Source: Elainella sp. Prado103 (GTDB lineage: Bacteria; Cyanobacteriota; Cyanobacteriia; Elainellales; Elainellaceae). Taken from it: a DNA stretch of 64,000 nucleotides. The notes beneath the pieces are model-generated. The model saw nothing but the letters and a program-made list of their open reading frames with translations. It was not told where the DNA came from and did no database searches. Numbering within the stretch: the first letter of the stretch is position 1; the number at the start of each line of letters is the position of its first letter. Below, piece after piece: positions 46,448 through 56,361 of this stretch. The position numbers and the translations under genes were made by a program. The stretch is taken from contig JALOOM010000040.1 in NCBI GenBank assembly GCA_025454395.1, forward strand, positions 16,415 through 80,414, in the 5' to 3' direction.

Positions 46448-46645
46448 ATGCCGCCAGAAACAACCCATCAAGCTCGCTTAATCAATTTTTTGCAAGAAGA
46501 ACTCGCTGTCCCAACGGCGGCCATTTCGCTGGCCCTGCGGCAGTCTGGAGCTGAATTCAACGCGCTACCGATCATCCTGTGGCAATATGGGCTGATTACA
46601 ATCCAGCAATTAAACCAGGTGTTTGATTGGATGGAGTCTGCTTAG
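46448..46645 (+). CDS. DUF2949 small protein
   Basis: 65 residues from ATG 46448, with AAAGGAG about 9 nt upstream. Single-domain helical protein (LINFLQEELAVPTAAISLALRQ, LPIILWQYGLITIQQLNQVFDWM) matching the small cyanobacterial DUF2949 family. Function unknown; the fold could be a small winged-helix-like or protein-binding module. The preceding 380 bp shows no gene. Confidence 0.75.
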   Translation: MPPETTHQARLINFLQEELAVPTAAISLALRQSGAEFNALPIILWQYGLITIQQLNQVFDWMESA

Positions 46646-47120
46646 GGATGGGCTCGTTCTGTCTGAGCAGCCCCTGAGCAATCTTCGCTGAGAAAATAAC
46701 TGAGAACTATTTATTTTCTGTAATAAAACGATGGCAAGGTCAGGTATCCCTTCGGGGTTTGGGCGGCATTCCGTACTTTGGCTTTGTCAGAATTCTGAGA
46801 AATCGGTAAACAATTAAAAAGTAACCTTTTTAAACTGAGTGAGCCTTGCCACTCAAACTTCATCTTGACTGGTAGCGATCGACCCTCATGCTGACCGGGT
46901 TACTGAGAGGGATAAGCAAGGGATATTTCGATCGCCCAAGATTCGTTGCTTTAACGCTGCGTTTCGGATATTTGCTGCTGAATTTTGCAACGATTCACTA
47001 ACGATCAACTCATAATCAACTGTTGAATCTTTAGGGAACGGTTCCAAATGTTTGCATAGTTTGAACCGATCGTTATGCCAATGCAGCCCAGCATCTCAAC
47101 AACATTTACGGTAAAGTGCT
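46646..47120. other. ftsH upstream region
   Basis: 475 bp without a gene. A perfect palindrome GGAACGGTTCC at 47036-47046, 75 bp before the ftsH start, could be an operator. No Shine-Dalgarno sequence is obvious before ATG 47121. Confidence 0.4.
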
Positions 47121-49001
47121 ATGGCGATTAAAAACGAACCTCAGCCTCCCCGTTCTCGGCAAATTGGCAACATTTTGCTGCTGGTTTCGGGTGTTTTTCT
47201 CCTGATTAATTTGTTTTTGCCCGGTTTGTTTGGTGCGCGCATTCCACGGGTGCCCTACAGCTTATTTATTCACCAAGTGCAAGATCAAGAGGTCGCACGA
47301 GTTTCTGTGGGGCAAAATGAAATTCGCTACCAGCTCAAGCCTACTGAAGGTGAGTCTGATGCACTCGGTCAAGTGCTAGCCACAACCCCGATTTTTGATC
47401 TCGAGTTGCCGAAACTTTTGGAAGCCAACGGGATTGAATTTGCGGCAGCTCCCCCCCCTAAAAATGGCTGGTTTACCAGCCTATTGGGCTGGGTGATTCC
47501 ACCGTTAATTTTTGTGGCGATCTGGCAATTTTTCCTCAATCGCGGTGGCGGTCCTCAAGGTGCTTTGTCGATCGGTCGGAGTAAAGCCAAAGTTTATGTG
47601 GAAAATGAAGCCGATCGCGTCACGTTTGCGGATGTGGCTGGGGTGGAAGAAGCCAAGACTGAACTGGTGGAAATTGTAGACTTTTTGAAGACTCCCCAGC
47701 GGTTTACTCAAATTGGAGCCCGCATTCCACGAGGAGTCTTGCTGGTGGGGCCGCCTGGAACAGGTAAAACTCTGCTAGCTAAAGCGGTGGCTGGTGAAGC
47801 AGGCGTACCATTCTTCAGCATTTCCGGCTCTGAATTTGTCGAACTCTTTGTGGGTGTTGGCTCTTCACGGGTGCGCGATCTGTTTGAGCAAGCCAAAAAG
47901 CAGGCTCCCTGTATTATCTTCATTGACGAGCTAGATGCGATCGGTAAATCGCGGGCAACGGGTGGTTTTTATGGCGGCAATGATGAGCGGGAACAAACGC
48001 TGAACCAGTTGCTGACCGAGATGGATGGTTTTGGTGCCGGTGATCAGACAGTGATTGTTCTGGCAGCCACCAATCGCCCTGAAACCCTTGACCCCGCCTT
48101 GCTACGACCGGGTCGGTTTGATCGGCAAGTGCTGGTCGATCGTCCCGACTTAAACGGACGTTTGGCAATTCTAGAGGTTCATGCCAAGGGTGTAAAGCTG
48201 GGTAGCGATGTCGATCTGAAAGCCATTGCCACCCGTACTCCTGGTTTTGCTGGAGCCGATCTGGCGAATTTAGTCAATGAGGCTGCTTTACTGGCGGCTC
48301 GCAATAATCGCCCGACCGTAGCCCAGGTAGATTTCAGCGAGGCGATCGAGCGAGTCGTGGCTGGGTTAGAGAAAAAGAGCCGCGTTCTCAACGACAAAGA
48401 AAAGAAAATTGTTGCTTACCACGAAGTAGGTCATGCGTTGGTAGGAGCCTTGATGCCTGGTAGCGGCAAGGTGGAGAAAATTTCGATCGTGCCTCGTGGC
48501 ATGGCTGCTCTTGGTTATACCCTGCAACTCCCCACGGAAGATCGGTTCTTGATGAGTGAATCAGAACTGCAAGGTCAAATTGCCACTTTATTGGGGGGAC
48601 GATCGGCCGAAGAAATTGTGTTTGGTAGCATTACGACCGGAGCGGCGAACGATTTGCAGCGTGCCACCGATCTGGCTGAGCGCATGGTTACCACCTATGG
48701 CATGAGTAAGGTGCTAGGCCCACTCGCCTATCAACAAGGGCAACAAAATAATTTCTTAGGTGGAGATATGGGCAATCCTCGCCGCTTGGTCAGCCCCCAA
48801 ACGGCTGAAGCGATCGATCAGGAAGTGAAAGGGATCGTCGAAGCCGCTCACCAGCAAGCGCTCGATATCCTCACCAGCAACCGTGAACTCCTGGAAACCA
48901 TTTCTCTGCAACTGCTGGAAACCGAAGTGATTGAAGGAGAAACCTTACATCAGTTGCTCGCGCAAGTTCAACCTTTAGAAACCGCAGCCGTAGCCCTGTA
49001 A
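47121..49001 (+). CDS. ftsH: ATP-dependent zinc metalloprotease FtsH
   Basis: 626 residues. TM1 (about 17-38), a lumenal/periplasmic loop (about 42-118) and TM2 (about 120-138). AAA+ ATPase with Walker A GPPGTGKT (210-217), Walker [12 protein letters not shown], an SRH ending in [22 protein letters not shown], and the peptidase zinc site HEVGH (434-438). The C-terminus is coiled-coil-like. The N-terminal sequence ([32 protein letters not shown]) and HEVGH resemble Synechocystis FtsH4 (sll1463) as I recall it, rather than the FtsH2/FtsH3 pair of PSII repair. That assignment is tentative. A strong terminator follows. Confidence 0.93.
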   Translation: MAIKNEPQPPRSRQIGNILLLVSGVFLLINLFLPGLFGARIPRVPYSLFIHQVQDQEVARVSVGQNEIRYQLKPTEGESDALGQVLATTPIFDLELPKLLEANGIEFAAAPPPKNGWFTSLLGWVIPPLIFVAIWQFFLNRGGGPQGALSIGRSKAKVYVENEADRVTFADVAGVEEAKTELVEIVDFLKTPQRFTQIGARIPRGVLLVGPPGTGKTLLAKAVAGEAGVPFFSISGSEFVELFVGVGSSRVRDLFEQAKKQAPCIIFIDELDAIGKSRATGGFYGGNDEREQTLNQLLTEMDGFGAGDQTVIVLAATNRPETLDPALLRPGRFDRQVLVDRPDLNGRLAILEVHAKGVKLGSDVDLKAIATRTPGFAGADLANLVNEAALLAARNNRPTVAQVDFSEAIERVVAGLEKKSRVLNDKEKKIVAYHEVGHALVGALMPGSGKVEKISIVPRGMAALGYTLQLPTEDRFLMSESELQGQIATLLGGRSAEEIVFGSITTGAANDLQRATDLAERMVTTYGMSKVLGPLAYQQGQQNNFLGGDMGNPRRLVSPQTAEAIDQEVKGIVEAAHQQALDILTSNRELLETISLQLLETEVIEGETLHQLLAQVQPLETAAVAL

Positions 49002-49081
49002 AGTCGTTCTCGTTGCTTGATGATCGCGATCGTTGCTGAATATCGGTTGTGATTTGATATCGAAATTAATATCGAATCGTG

Positions 49082-49116
49082 GCAGTCTGTTCTTCTGCAA
49101 AACAGGCTGCTTTTTT
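49082..49116 (+). terminator. Rho-independent terminator of ftsH
   Basis: A 10-bp stem GCAGTCTGTT / AACAGGCTGC (one G.T) is followed by TTTTTT. It lies between the convergent ftsH and hybrid kinase genes. Confidence 0.85.
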
Positions 49117-49133
49117 CGGCTCTGCTTAGGTGC

Positions 49134-51407
49134 TTAGGTCTTGTGCTGGCGCGGGTTTTGCCCTCTGGTCACATTTGCAACTGCTGCTACCAGGGCTTTA
49201 GGCTCAACGGGTTTGGATACATGCATCTCAAACCCAGCATGGATCGCTTTTTGCCGATCCTCGTCTCTTGCGTAGGCTGACAGGGCAATAGCCGGTAAAT
49301 GTTGATTTAAATGTTGATTCTGCTGCAACTCTCGATCGCGAACTTTCTGAATTAACTGATATCCATCTTCGATCGGCATACCGATATCGCTGATCAAAAC
49401 ATGGGGATGGGTTTGCTCCAAATGGCGTAAGGCTTCACGCGCGGAGGCAACTGCGGTCACATTGGCCCCAAACTGTTGCAAAATCGAGGTCAAGAAATCT
49501 CTTGTGTCATAGTGATCTTCCACCAACAAAATCTGAAGATGTTTGAGATCCGTGCTGGGACTAGGGACTGTGGGGCTTAAGTCAGACGGGGCACGGGAGC
49601 GGCTAACATCGATCGACTCTGGTGGCGGTTCGATCGCGGCAGAGAGTGGCCGGGGCGGTGGCAACGCAGAATAACTCGAACTACTTGTGCATAGATTTGC
49701 CAAGAGGGCATCGGTTAACAAGGGAAGATTGACTGTAAAAGTAGCACCTTGGTCTTGTCCCTGACTATCAGCATGAATGGTGCCGCAGTGTTGCTCAACC
49801 AAGTGATGGACGATCGCCAACCCTAACCCTAGCCCGCCATAGGGTCTGGTGGTGGTGCTATCGGCCTGCCGAAAGCGATCAAACACATGGGGTAAAAATT
49901 CAGCATTGATGCCGATCCCAGTATCAACCACTTGCAATTGGGCATAGGCAGCCACATTGGCTAGTTGCTCTATGCAGGGGTGACAAGCCGAATATTCTAA
50001 GCTCGATCGACTGGATTGGGTTGGGTATGAGGATTGATATAGGCTGTCGTGCTCCTGCTTGGAAATCGGATGCAGCTTAATGGTAATTTGCCCTTGCTCA
50101 GGGGTAAATTTGATCGCATTGGATAAGAGGTTCCAGATCACTTGGCGCAACCGTTCTGCATCACCATAAACCTTAACAGGGGAGGGAGCAAACAAGGTAT
50201 TGATCTGGATCGATTTATCCTCGGCAGTTAAGCGCACCGTCTCAATGACAGCCTCAATCAGCGGAATTAGACTGAGGGGTTGCATCACTAGCCGTAATTT
50301 GCCGCGAATAATTTGTGATACATCCAAAATATCTTCAATCAACTGGGCTTGCGATCGGGCATTGCGTTCGATCGTCTGCAAAGCGCGAATGGTCGTTGCT
50401 TCATCTAGCTTGCGATTTAAGAGTAACTGAGACCAACCCAAAATAGAGTTGAGTGGGGTACGTAGTTCATGCGACACGATCGCCAGAAACTCATCCTTCA
50501 TCCGATTAGCCGTTTCGGCTTGTTGTCGAGCTGCCTGCTCTCGGATAATCTGATCACGGGCTTCATTGGCTTGTTTCTGATCAGTGACATCTTCGATCGT
50601 TCCGACATGCCCCAACAGATCGCCACTGTCTGATAGCATCGGAGCGGTGCGGACATGCACCCACCGTAAATCGGCATTCACTTGAATGCGAAACTCTTCT
50701 GAATAGGCCTTACCATGCTGGATCGCGATCGACCAGTCTTGCAGCACCCGTTCCCGATCATCACTGTGGATATTTTGCGTCCAATCGGTCTTCCAATTTT
50801 CCTGAATCGTAAACCCACAAATAGCCTGACAGTTCGGATTAGCGTAAGTATAGTTGCCATCCGTATCCATTAAAAAGATACCGATCGGCGAACAGCGGCT
50901 CAGTAAGCGAAACCGCTCTTCACTCTGCTGTAACTCACCATTCATGACAGCCAATTGGGCAGCCTGCCGTTCTACTTCAAGATTTTTCTTGAACAAATCG
51001 ACAAAGACAGCCACTTTAGAGGTCAAAATAGCGGGGTTGATCGGCTTAAATAAATAATCTACGGCTCCCAGCGAATACCCTTTCACCATCAAGTCATCGC
51101 TAGTATTAAATGCCGTGACAAAAATGATGGGCGTATTGCGTAACCTTGGTCGCTGTCGAATCAAGGCCGCTGTTTCAAACCCGTCCATGTCAGGCATATG
51201 GACATCGAGCAAAATGACTGCGAAATCCTGACTGAGCAAGCATCGAAGTGCCTCTTGTCCAGACTGTGCTTTGACTAGATTTTGTCCTAGACCCGCTAAT
51301 ATCGCTTCCAAAGCGATCAAATTTTCTGGGTGATCGTCTACCAAAAGCACATTTACGATCGGCTCAGGCTGCATAGAGGAGGGAGCAAATACAGGACTGC
51401 CATCCAA
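49134..51407 (-). CDS. soluble hybrid histidine kinase (REC-PAS-HK-REC)
   Basis: About 757 residues from TTG 51407 (AGGAT upstream); ATG 51374 would shorten it by 11. N-terminal receiver (about 18-135; phospho-Asp in VILLDVHMPDMDGF). PAS/PAC (about 165-285). HisKA with [20 protein letters not shown]. ATPase with NLLSNAIKFTPEQ, VVDTGIGINAEF and GLGLAIVHHLVEQHCG. C-terminal receiver (about 630-745) with LISDIGMPIEDGY and Lys in HVSKPV. No membrane segment. The double receiver suggests a phosphorelay node. The radical-SAM gene lies 34 bp upstream in the same orientation, so co-transcription is possible. Confidence 0.9.
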   Translation of the reverse strand: MDGSPVFAPSSMQPEPIVNVLLVDDHPENLIALEAILAGLGQNLVKAQSGQEALRCLLSQDFAVILLDVHMPDMDGFETAALIRQRPRLRNTPIIFVTAFNTSDDLMVKGYSLGAVDYLFKPINPAILTSKVAVFVDLFKKNLEVERQAAQLAVMNGELQQSEERFRLLSRCSPIGIFLMDTDGNYTYANPNCQAICGFTIQENWKTDWTQNIHSDDRERVLQDWSIAIQHGKAYSEEFRIQVNADLRWVHVRTAPMLSDSGDLLGHVGTIEDVTDQKQANEARDQIIREQAARQQAETANRMKDEFLAIVSHELRTPLNSILGWSQLLLNRKLDEATTIRALQTIERNARSQAQLIEDILDVSQIIRGKLRLVMQPLSLIPLIEAVIETVRLTAEDKSIQINTLFAPSPVKVYGDAERLRQVIWNLLSNAIKFTPEQGQITIKLHPISKQEHDSLYQSSYPTQSSRSSLEYSACHPCIEQLANVAAYAQLQVVDTGIGINAEFLPHVFDRFRQADSTTTRPYGGLGLGLAIVHHLVEQHCGTIHADSQGQDQGATFTVNLPLLTDALLANLCTSSSSYSALPPPRPLSAAIEPPPESIDVSRSRAPSDLSPTVPSPSTDLKHLQILLVEDHYDTRDFLTSILQQFGANVTAVASAREALRHLEQTHPHVLISDIGMPIEDGYQLIQKVRDRELQQNQHLNQHLPAIALSAYARDEDRQKAIHAGFEMHVSKPVEPKALVAAVANVTRGQNPRQHKT

Positions 51408-51441
51408 GCTATTATCCTGCCAAAAGAGAGGGATCCGCCCT

Positions 51442-53091
51442 CTATCGTAAGGTAGAAGCCAAAAGGCGAGAACTGTGAAGGTCAGGAATGGCGGTTTGGA
51501 GGTGTTTGATCAGGGTCGCAGATGATAATGCACCCTGAAGATGCTGCCAAGGTAAAACCTGGTGGAGATCCCAATCGGCGTGAACGTAAAAGTCTAAATC
51601 TGGCATGGTGCCCTTCAGTTCTTTGAAGGCTCGTCGATAGCTGCCCAGACTGTCTCCATAATGACGAGTTAATTCTAACAAATAGGATAGTCGCCGATCG
51701 CCGCGTGAGATTAATGCCTGGATCACCGACCAGTTGTAACTTTCTGGACGAAAATCGATTCCCTGGCTGCGCAACTGTTTCTGCAACAGCTTCAGCCGCT
51801 TCTCCGCATCGGGATTTACGCCTAGCCACTGAAACGGAGTGTGGGCCTTAGGCACAAATGTGCTACATCCCAGGGTGAGCCGGAGTCCGGGGGCTGCTTG
51901 CTTCAGGGATTTCAGTAAGGTGACCGTTTGGTCTAAATCATCCGGTTCCTCTGTAGGTAAGCCCACCATGCCATAGAGCTTTAACGCGCTGAGCCCCCCT
52001 GCTTTTGCCTGCATGGCGGCCTCAACAATTTCCCCATTGGTCAGCTTTTTGTTGATCACTTGTCGGAGTCGATCGCTGCCACTTTCCACTGCGATCGTGA
52101 TCGAACGGCTGTCATGTTTCACCAGGGTACGAGCCAACTTTTCCGTCACGGTATTGGTACGCACGGAGGCTAAACTGAGTCGAACATCATCATATTGGGG
52201 CTGGTTGAGCCGATCGATCAAGGTTTCAAATTCAGGATGTTGGGTAACAGAAGCACCCAAGAGTCCGAGGCGATGGGTAACCTGCAAACCCCGATCGATG
52301 GCCGGCATCAGGGAACCTTCTAAGCTGGCGGTACGGAAGGGCAGGGTCAGGTAGCTTGCCAGGCAAAAACGGCACATCTCCGGACAACTACGCACCACTT
52401 CCACCATATAAATGTTTTCCCAAGCGGCTCGCTCAGTCACCACGGTCGAAGCTAACAAAGTGTTGCCACGATAGGTCTGCTTTTGCACCAATGCTGGGAC
52501 TTGAGAGTCAACCGGATCAATCGATCGAATCTCACTGGTCGCATCAACATAACTGACCTGATACAGGCTGGGGACATAGATACCCGGTACTTGGGCTAAG
52601 TGCCGCAACTGGGTCGCTCGATCGGCTGATCGCACGGTCTGAAAGGCATCAATAAAAGCATCCACCAACTCTTCGCCATCGCCCAACAGCACCAAGTCAA
52701 AGAAGTCAGCAAAAGGTTCTGGATTCGCCGTCAAAACTGGCCCACCGCCAAAAATGAGAGGATGGGCATGGGTTCGATCGGTGCTGCGTAATGGAATTTG
52801 TAGGAACTCTAGCAGACTGAGGATATTGACATAATCGAGTTCCCACGAGAACGAGAAGCCGACTAATTCGGGACGAGATGGCAAAGGCTCATGTAGATCG
52901 GTAAATAGGCGGCTCACTTGCAGATCAGGACGCGATACCAATGTGGCCCAAATCACCTGATAGCCCAGACTGGTGATCCCCACACTGTATTCATTCGGAA
53001 ATGCAAAGATCGTATGAACTGCGTCAGACTCCGATCGAGCAGGGGTAAAGAGTAAACGTTCGGCAGTAAAAGCAGAGGTCAAGACAGCCAC
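51442..53091 (-). CDS. radical SAM protein (TIGR03960-like, B12-binding-like N-terminus)
   Basis: 549 residues from GTG 53091. The N-terminal part (about 25-175) resembles a cobalamin-binding-like Rossmann domain: FPNEYSVGITSLGYQVIW, LVGFSFSWELDYVNIL and LIFGGGPVLTANPEPFADFFDLVLLGDGEE. The radical-SAM cluster motif CPEMCRFC (Cys236, 240, 243) is followed by TVAVESGSDRLRQVINK-like barrel sequence and KLYGMVGLPTEEPDDL. It matches the uncharacterised fused family TIGR03960 in its first half. The C-terminal DUF2344 half found in some bacteria is missing here. Substrate unknown. Confidence 0.8.
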   Translation of the reverse strand: MAVLTSAFTAERLLFTPARSESDAVHTIFAFPNEYSVGITSLGYQVIWATLVSRPDLQVSRLFTDLHEPLPSRPELVGFSFSWELDYVNILSLLEFLQIPLRSTDRTHAHPLIFGGGPVLTANPEPFADFFDLVLLGDGEELVDAFIDAFQTVRSADRATQLRHLAQVPGIYVPSLYQVSYVDATSEIRSIDPVDSQVPALVQKQTYRGNTLLASTVVTERAAWENIYMVEVVRSCPEMCRFCLASYLTLPFRTASLEGSLMPAIDRGLQVTHRLGLLGASVTQHPEFETLIDRLNQPQYDDVRLSLASVRTNTVTEKLARTLVKHDSRSITIAVESGSDRLRQVINKKLTNGEIVEAAMQAKAGGLSALKLYGMVGLPTEEPDDLDQTVTLLKSLKQAAPGLRLTLGCSTFVPKAHTPFQWLGVNPDAEKRLKLLQKQLRSQGIDFRPESYNWSVIQALISRGDRRLSYLLELTRHYGDSLGSYRRAFKELKGTMPDLDFYVHADWDLHQVLPWQHLQGALSSATLIKHLQTAIPDLHSSRLLASTLR

Positions 53092-53954
53092 CCGATCACA
53101 CTACAAAATTCATCCTGCTTCAGCCTAACATTAGGAACTGATTTAAAGCCTGAGCGCGTTCCTACATCGATGTGACCGGGGAGCCTGCCCGCTCGAGAGT
53201 AACTCAGGGGTTGGATGAGCCGCTAAATCAACCGGTAATTTCTGGGGGATTTTCCTCCGGTTGCGCGATTCTGCTGAGGCTAATTTTTTCATCGTGTTGA
53301 GAAAATCGCTCGAATTTCAGAGCAATTACTGTGGGGAAAGCCAGGTGACTTCGGCAAAATTTAATAGGAAAGTTCAATCTGCCAATCTTGCTTTTCCTTG
53401 GCACCTCGTTGCATCTACCCAATTTGTGTTAACTCGGTTTGTCCATTTTTATTAGTTTCATGGATTGACGTTGTTCCCAATTAAATTCTTATTGACTGTG
53501 TTCAGTGATTCACTTGGGATGTGTCTGAACTCTCAAGAACTCTGCTGCTTGCGAAGAAATGGATGGCAGAGTTCGATACTTCAGGTGCTGCTAAGAAGTC
53601 TGGTACAGTGGGTGAAGCCCTCATTTGAGCCAGTTTTGAGAACACTATCTGCATCAGCATTTGCAGGCATTTGAATGGTTCACAACTTGTTGACTGGATG
53701 AATCAGATGATTAGTGTTGATTGATCCTGATCTAACCTGATTAGTCTTGATTAACAAATCATGTAAACCTTCTCCCCCGCTATCTGGGAATGCATCTAAA
53801 TTGCGGTTGCAGCGCTGGCATGTTGGTATTGCTGAGCAGCGGCAGACATCCCGTGCAGCCATCTTGAGTTCAATCAATTAGTCCAACCGACAAGTCCAAT
53901 CAATTAGTTCAATAGGCAAGTTCAACAAACGGTTAAAAGTCAAAAAGGGTGATT
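53092..53954. other. 863-bp region without a recognisable gene
   Basis: Only short frames (60-70 codons) that look accidental are present. Part of it (53270-53480) is more AT-rich than its surroundings. Short TTGATT-containing repeats occur at 53700-53750 and CAAGTTCAATNA-like ones at 53870-53930. I see no RNA gene signature. Confidence 0.45.
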
Positions 53955-54983
53955 ATGGTTAAGCCATTCGAAGATAAGTATGGAACTTTTGTGCCATCCG
54001 TTGAGCGGGGGCAAATTAGCTCACCCACCCACGCTTCAGCACCGGGTATCGAGTCTTCTCAGCTTCACGCCGATTACACGCTGGAAAAAGGAATCGAGCT
54101 TTACCAAATTCGCAAATTTCCAGAAGCAGTTAAAACGTTGCAAACTGCACTAGAGCTGTATCGCAGTAGCCAGAATTTACTGGGTGAGGGCCGATCCTTA
54201 GGAGCACTAGGACTAGCTTATTATGCTTTACGCAACTATGGTGAGGCGATCGCTTGCTCCCATCAAAGTTTAGCGATTGCACGGCAAGTGCTGGATCGGC
54301 TAACTGAGCGGCAAACCCTGGCTAACCTGGGCAACTCCTATCGCCACTTAGAAGACTACGGACGCTCGGTGGAATACAACCAGCAGAGCCTAGCAGTGGC
54401 GCGGGAAATTCACGACTATCGGGGTGAGATGGCTGCCCTGAATAACCTGGGGATGACTTACAAAGCCATGGGGGATGGGCTCCATGCTATCCATTGTTAT
54501 CAACGGGCGCTGATCGTAGCCCGAAATTTGCAAGACTATACAACCGAAGGTCAGGTGCTCCGCAATCTGGGCAACGCCTATCATGCGATCGGCAACTATC
54601 CTCAGACGATCGCCTGTTACGAACAATTACTGGGAATTGTGCGGCAGTTACCAGGTCGCGAAACAGAAATGCAAGCCCTCAAAAACTTGGCCAGTGCTTG
54701 CTACACCGTGGGAGATGTCCGTAAAGCGATCGCTTACCAAGAACAACGATTAACCTTGGCGCGCCAGCTTCAGGATCGGCACAGCGAGGAACAAATCTTG
54801 GAAAACCTGGCCGTTGCCTATGAGGGCTTAGGGAATACATCCCAGTCTATTCGCTATTATGAGCAGCGCTTAGCCGTGGTTCGGCAATTGGCTGATCGGC
54901 AGTTGGAGCAAGAAACCCTGGTGAGCTTGCAGGCGGCTTATCGGGCGATCGGAGACGATGCTAAAGCCACCCAGTACCAATAA
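53955..54983 (+). CDS. TPR-repeat protein (LGN/Rapsyn-like spacing)
   Basis: 342 residues from ATG 53955 (AAAGGG upstream; GTG 53949 is also in frame). A non-repetitive leader (1-45) is followed by about seven TPR units of 40 residues (YHLGEGRSLGALGLAYYALRNY-type, then GEAIACSHQSLAIARQ..., and so on). The 40-residue spacing is that of the TPR_12/LGN class, not the 34-residue form. These scaffolds often pair with CHAT, NB-ARC or kinase domains, but none is present here. Soluble; no signal peptide. Partner unknown. Confidence 0.75.
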   Translation: MVKPFEDKYGTFVPSVERGQISSPTHASAPGIESSQLHADYTLEKGIELYQIRKFPEAVKTLQTALELYRSSQNLLGEGRSLGALGLAYYALRNYGEAIACSHQSLAIARQVLDRLTERQTLANLGNSYRHLEDYGRSVEYNQQSLAVAREIHDYRGEMAALNNLGMTYKAMGDGLHAIHCYQRALIVARNLQDYTTEGQVLRNLGNAYHAIGNYPQTIACYEQLLGIVRQLPGRETEMQALKNLASACYTVGDVRKAIAYQEQRLTLARQLQDRHSEEQILENLAVAYEGLGNTSQSIRYYEQRLAVVRQLADRQLEQETLVSLQAAYRAIGDDAKATQYQ

Positions 54984-55050
54984 GTTCGGTACCAATAAGT
55001 TCAGTACCAATAAGTTCAGTACCAATAAATTCGGTACCAATAAGTTTGGG
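54980..55050. repeat. 17-bp tandem repeat at the end of the TPR gene
   Basis: Imperfect copies of AATAAGTTCAGTACC start within the last codon region of the TPR gene and run about 70 bp, followed by a doubled GGCATCAGGCAGG. The aminotransferase gene is convergent just beyond. Confidence 0.75.
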
Positions 55051-55077
55051 GCATCAGGCAGGGGCATCAGGCAGGGG

Positions 55078-56244
55078 TTAGCCGAGGGATTTCACAAACA
55101 AGGCTAGCCGATCCATGCCTCGACGAATACTTTCTAAGTCTGTAGCATAGGAGAAACGCACACACCGATCAGCACCAAAAGCAATCCCTGGTACGGCAGC
55201 TACTTGCTGGGTATCGAGCAGCTTGTCACAAAAGTCGATCGAACCCATGCCGAGTTGGGAGATATCGGGAAATACGTAAAAGGCACCCTCTGGCTGAGGA
55301 CAAACTAATCCAGGAATGGCATTGATGGCTTCGAGGATCACCTGTCTGCGTTCGGCAAAGGCAGTCAGCATCTCTTGTACACAATCCTGTGGTTGTTCAT
55401 AGGCAGCAATGGCTCCATATTGAGCAAAGGTGCAAACATTGGAGGTGCTGTGTCCCTGAATCGTGGTGGTGGCTTTGATCAGATCAAGCGGGCCGGCCAA
55501 AAAGCCAACTCGCCAGCCTGTCATGGCATAAGATTTAGCAAAACCACTGCTGATGATGGTGCGATCGTAAGCCTCTGGGCTAGCAGCCCCAATACTGAGG
55601 TGCTCTGCGCCGCCATACCGTAGCTTTTCGTAGATTTCATCCGAAACTACCCAGAGGTCAAGTTCAACAATTACGGTGGCCAGAGCTCGAATTTCCGCCG
55701 GTGTGTAGACCATGCCGGTCGGATTTGAAGGAGAGTTCAAGACAAATAACTTAGTGCGAGGTGTCACCGCCTGCCGTAGTTGCTCCGGTGAGATTTTATA
55801 GCCGCTTTCTAAGGTGGTGGGTACAATCACCGGAGTTCCGCCTGCCAGCTTTACCATTTCTGGGTAGCTCACCCAATAAGGGGCTGGGATAATCACTTCA
55901 TCGCCCGGTTCAATTGCTGCCAACATGAGATTGAATAGCGAATGTTTTCCGCCATTCGTCACCAGAATATTCTCTGCGCCATAACACAAGCCATTATCCT
56001 GTTGCAATTTCTGAGCGATCACTTCTCGCAATCGAGGTTCTCCTGCGGCTGCTCCATAGCGAGTTTTGCCTTGCTCTAGGGCGGTCTCTGCGGCGACTCG
56101 GATATGGGTTGGTGTATCAAAATCGGGTTCGCCGACGCTGAAACTGATCACGTCAATGCCTTCGCGCTTCATGGCCTTCGCCTTGGTATCGATCGCCAAA
56201 GTCATGGAAGGGGTCACCTGTTGCACACGCGCTGCCAGTTTCAT
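55078..56244 (-). CDS. aspC: class I aspartate aminotransferase
   Basis: 388 residues from ATG 56244, preceded by GGTGA; a TTG at 56283 is also in frame. Fold-type I PLP enzyme: [67 protein letters not shown], the PLP-binding Lys in [17 protein letters not shown] and RVSYA-like RFSYATDLE at the end. It converts Asp and 2-oxoglutarate to oxaloacetate and Glu. The subgroup resembles bacterial type Ib enzymes that can also use prephenate. Confidence 0.92.
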   Translation of the reverse strand: MKLAARVQQVTPSMTLAIDTKAKAMKREGIDVISFSVGEPDFDTPTHIRVAAETALEQGKTRYGAAAGEPRLREVIAQKLQQDNGLCYGAENILVTNGGKHSLFNLMLAAIEPGDEVIIPAPYWVSYPEMVKLAGGTPVIVPTTLESGYKISPEQLRQAVTPRTKLFVLNSPSNPTGMVYTPAEIRALATVIVELDLWVVSDEIYEKLRYGGAEHLSIGAASPEAYDRTIISSGFAKSYAMTGWRVGFLAGPLDLIKATTTIQGHSTSNVCTFAQYGAIAAYEQPQDCVQEMLTAFAERRQVILEAINAIPGLVCPQPEGAFYVFPDISQLGMGSIDFCDKLLDTQQVAAVPGIAFGADRCVRFSYATDLESIRRGMDRLALFVKSLG

Positions 56245-56361
56245 GCTGCTCACCAAGAACTCAGTAGGATCCAGTTTTTTCAACTACGTTACCGCATTGC
56301 TGCAAGTCCTGAAGCAGATTGTTAGATAATTCTCACAAATGGGGCTCCAGTCCGATTGGCA

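Noticed and set aside
46205..46471. 88-codon minus-strand frame before DUF2949
   Set aside because: It overlaps the DUF2949 start region, has no family resemblance and no ribosome-binding site.
53228..53674. Three short frames in the 53-kb gap
   Set aside because: Overlapping on both strands, 60-70 codons, no ribosome-binding site and no recognisable sequence.
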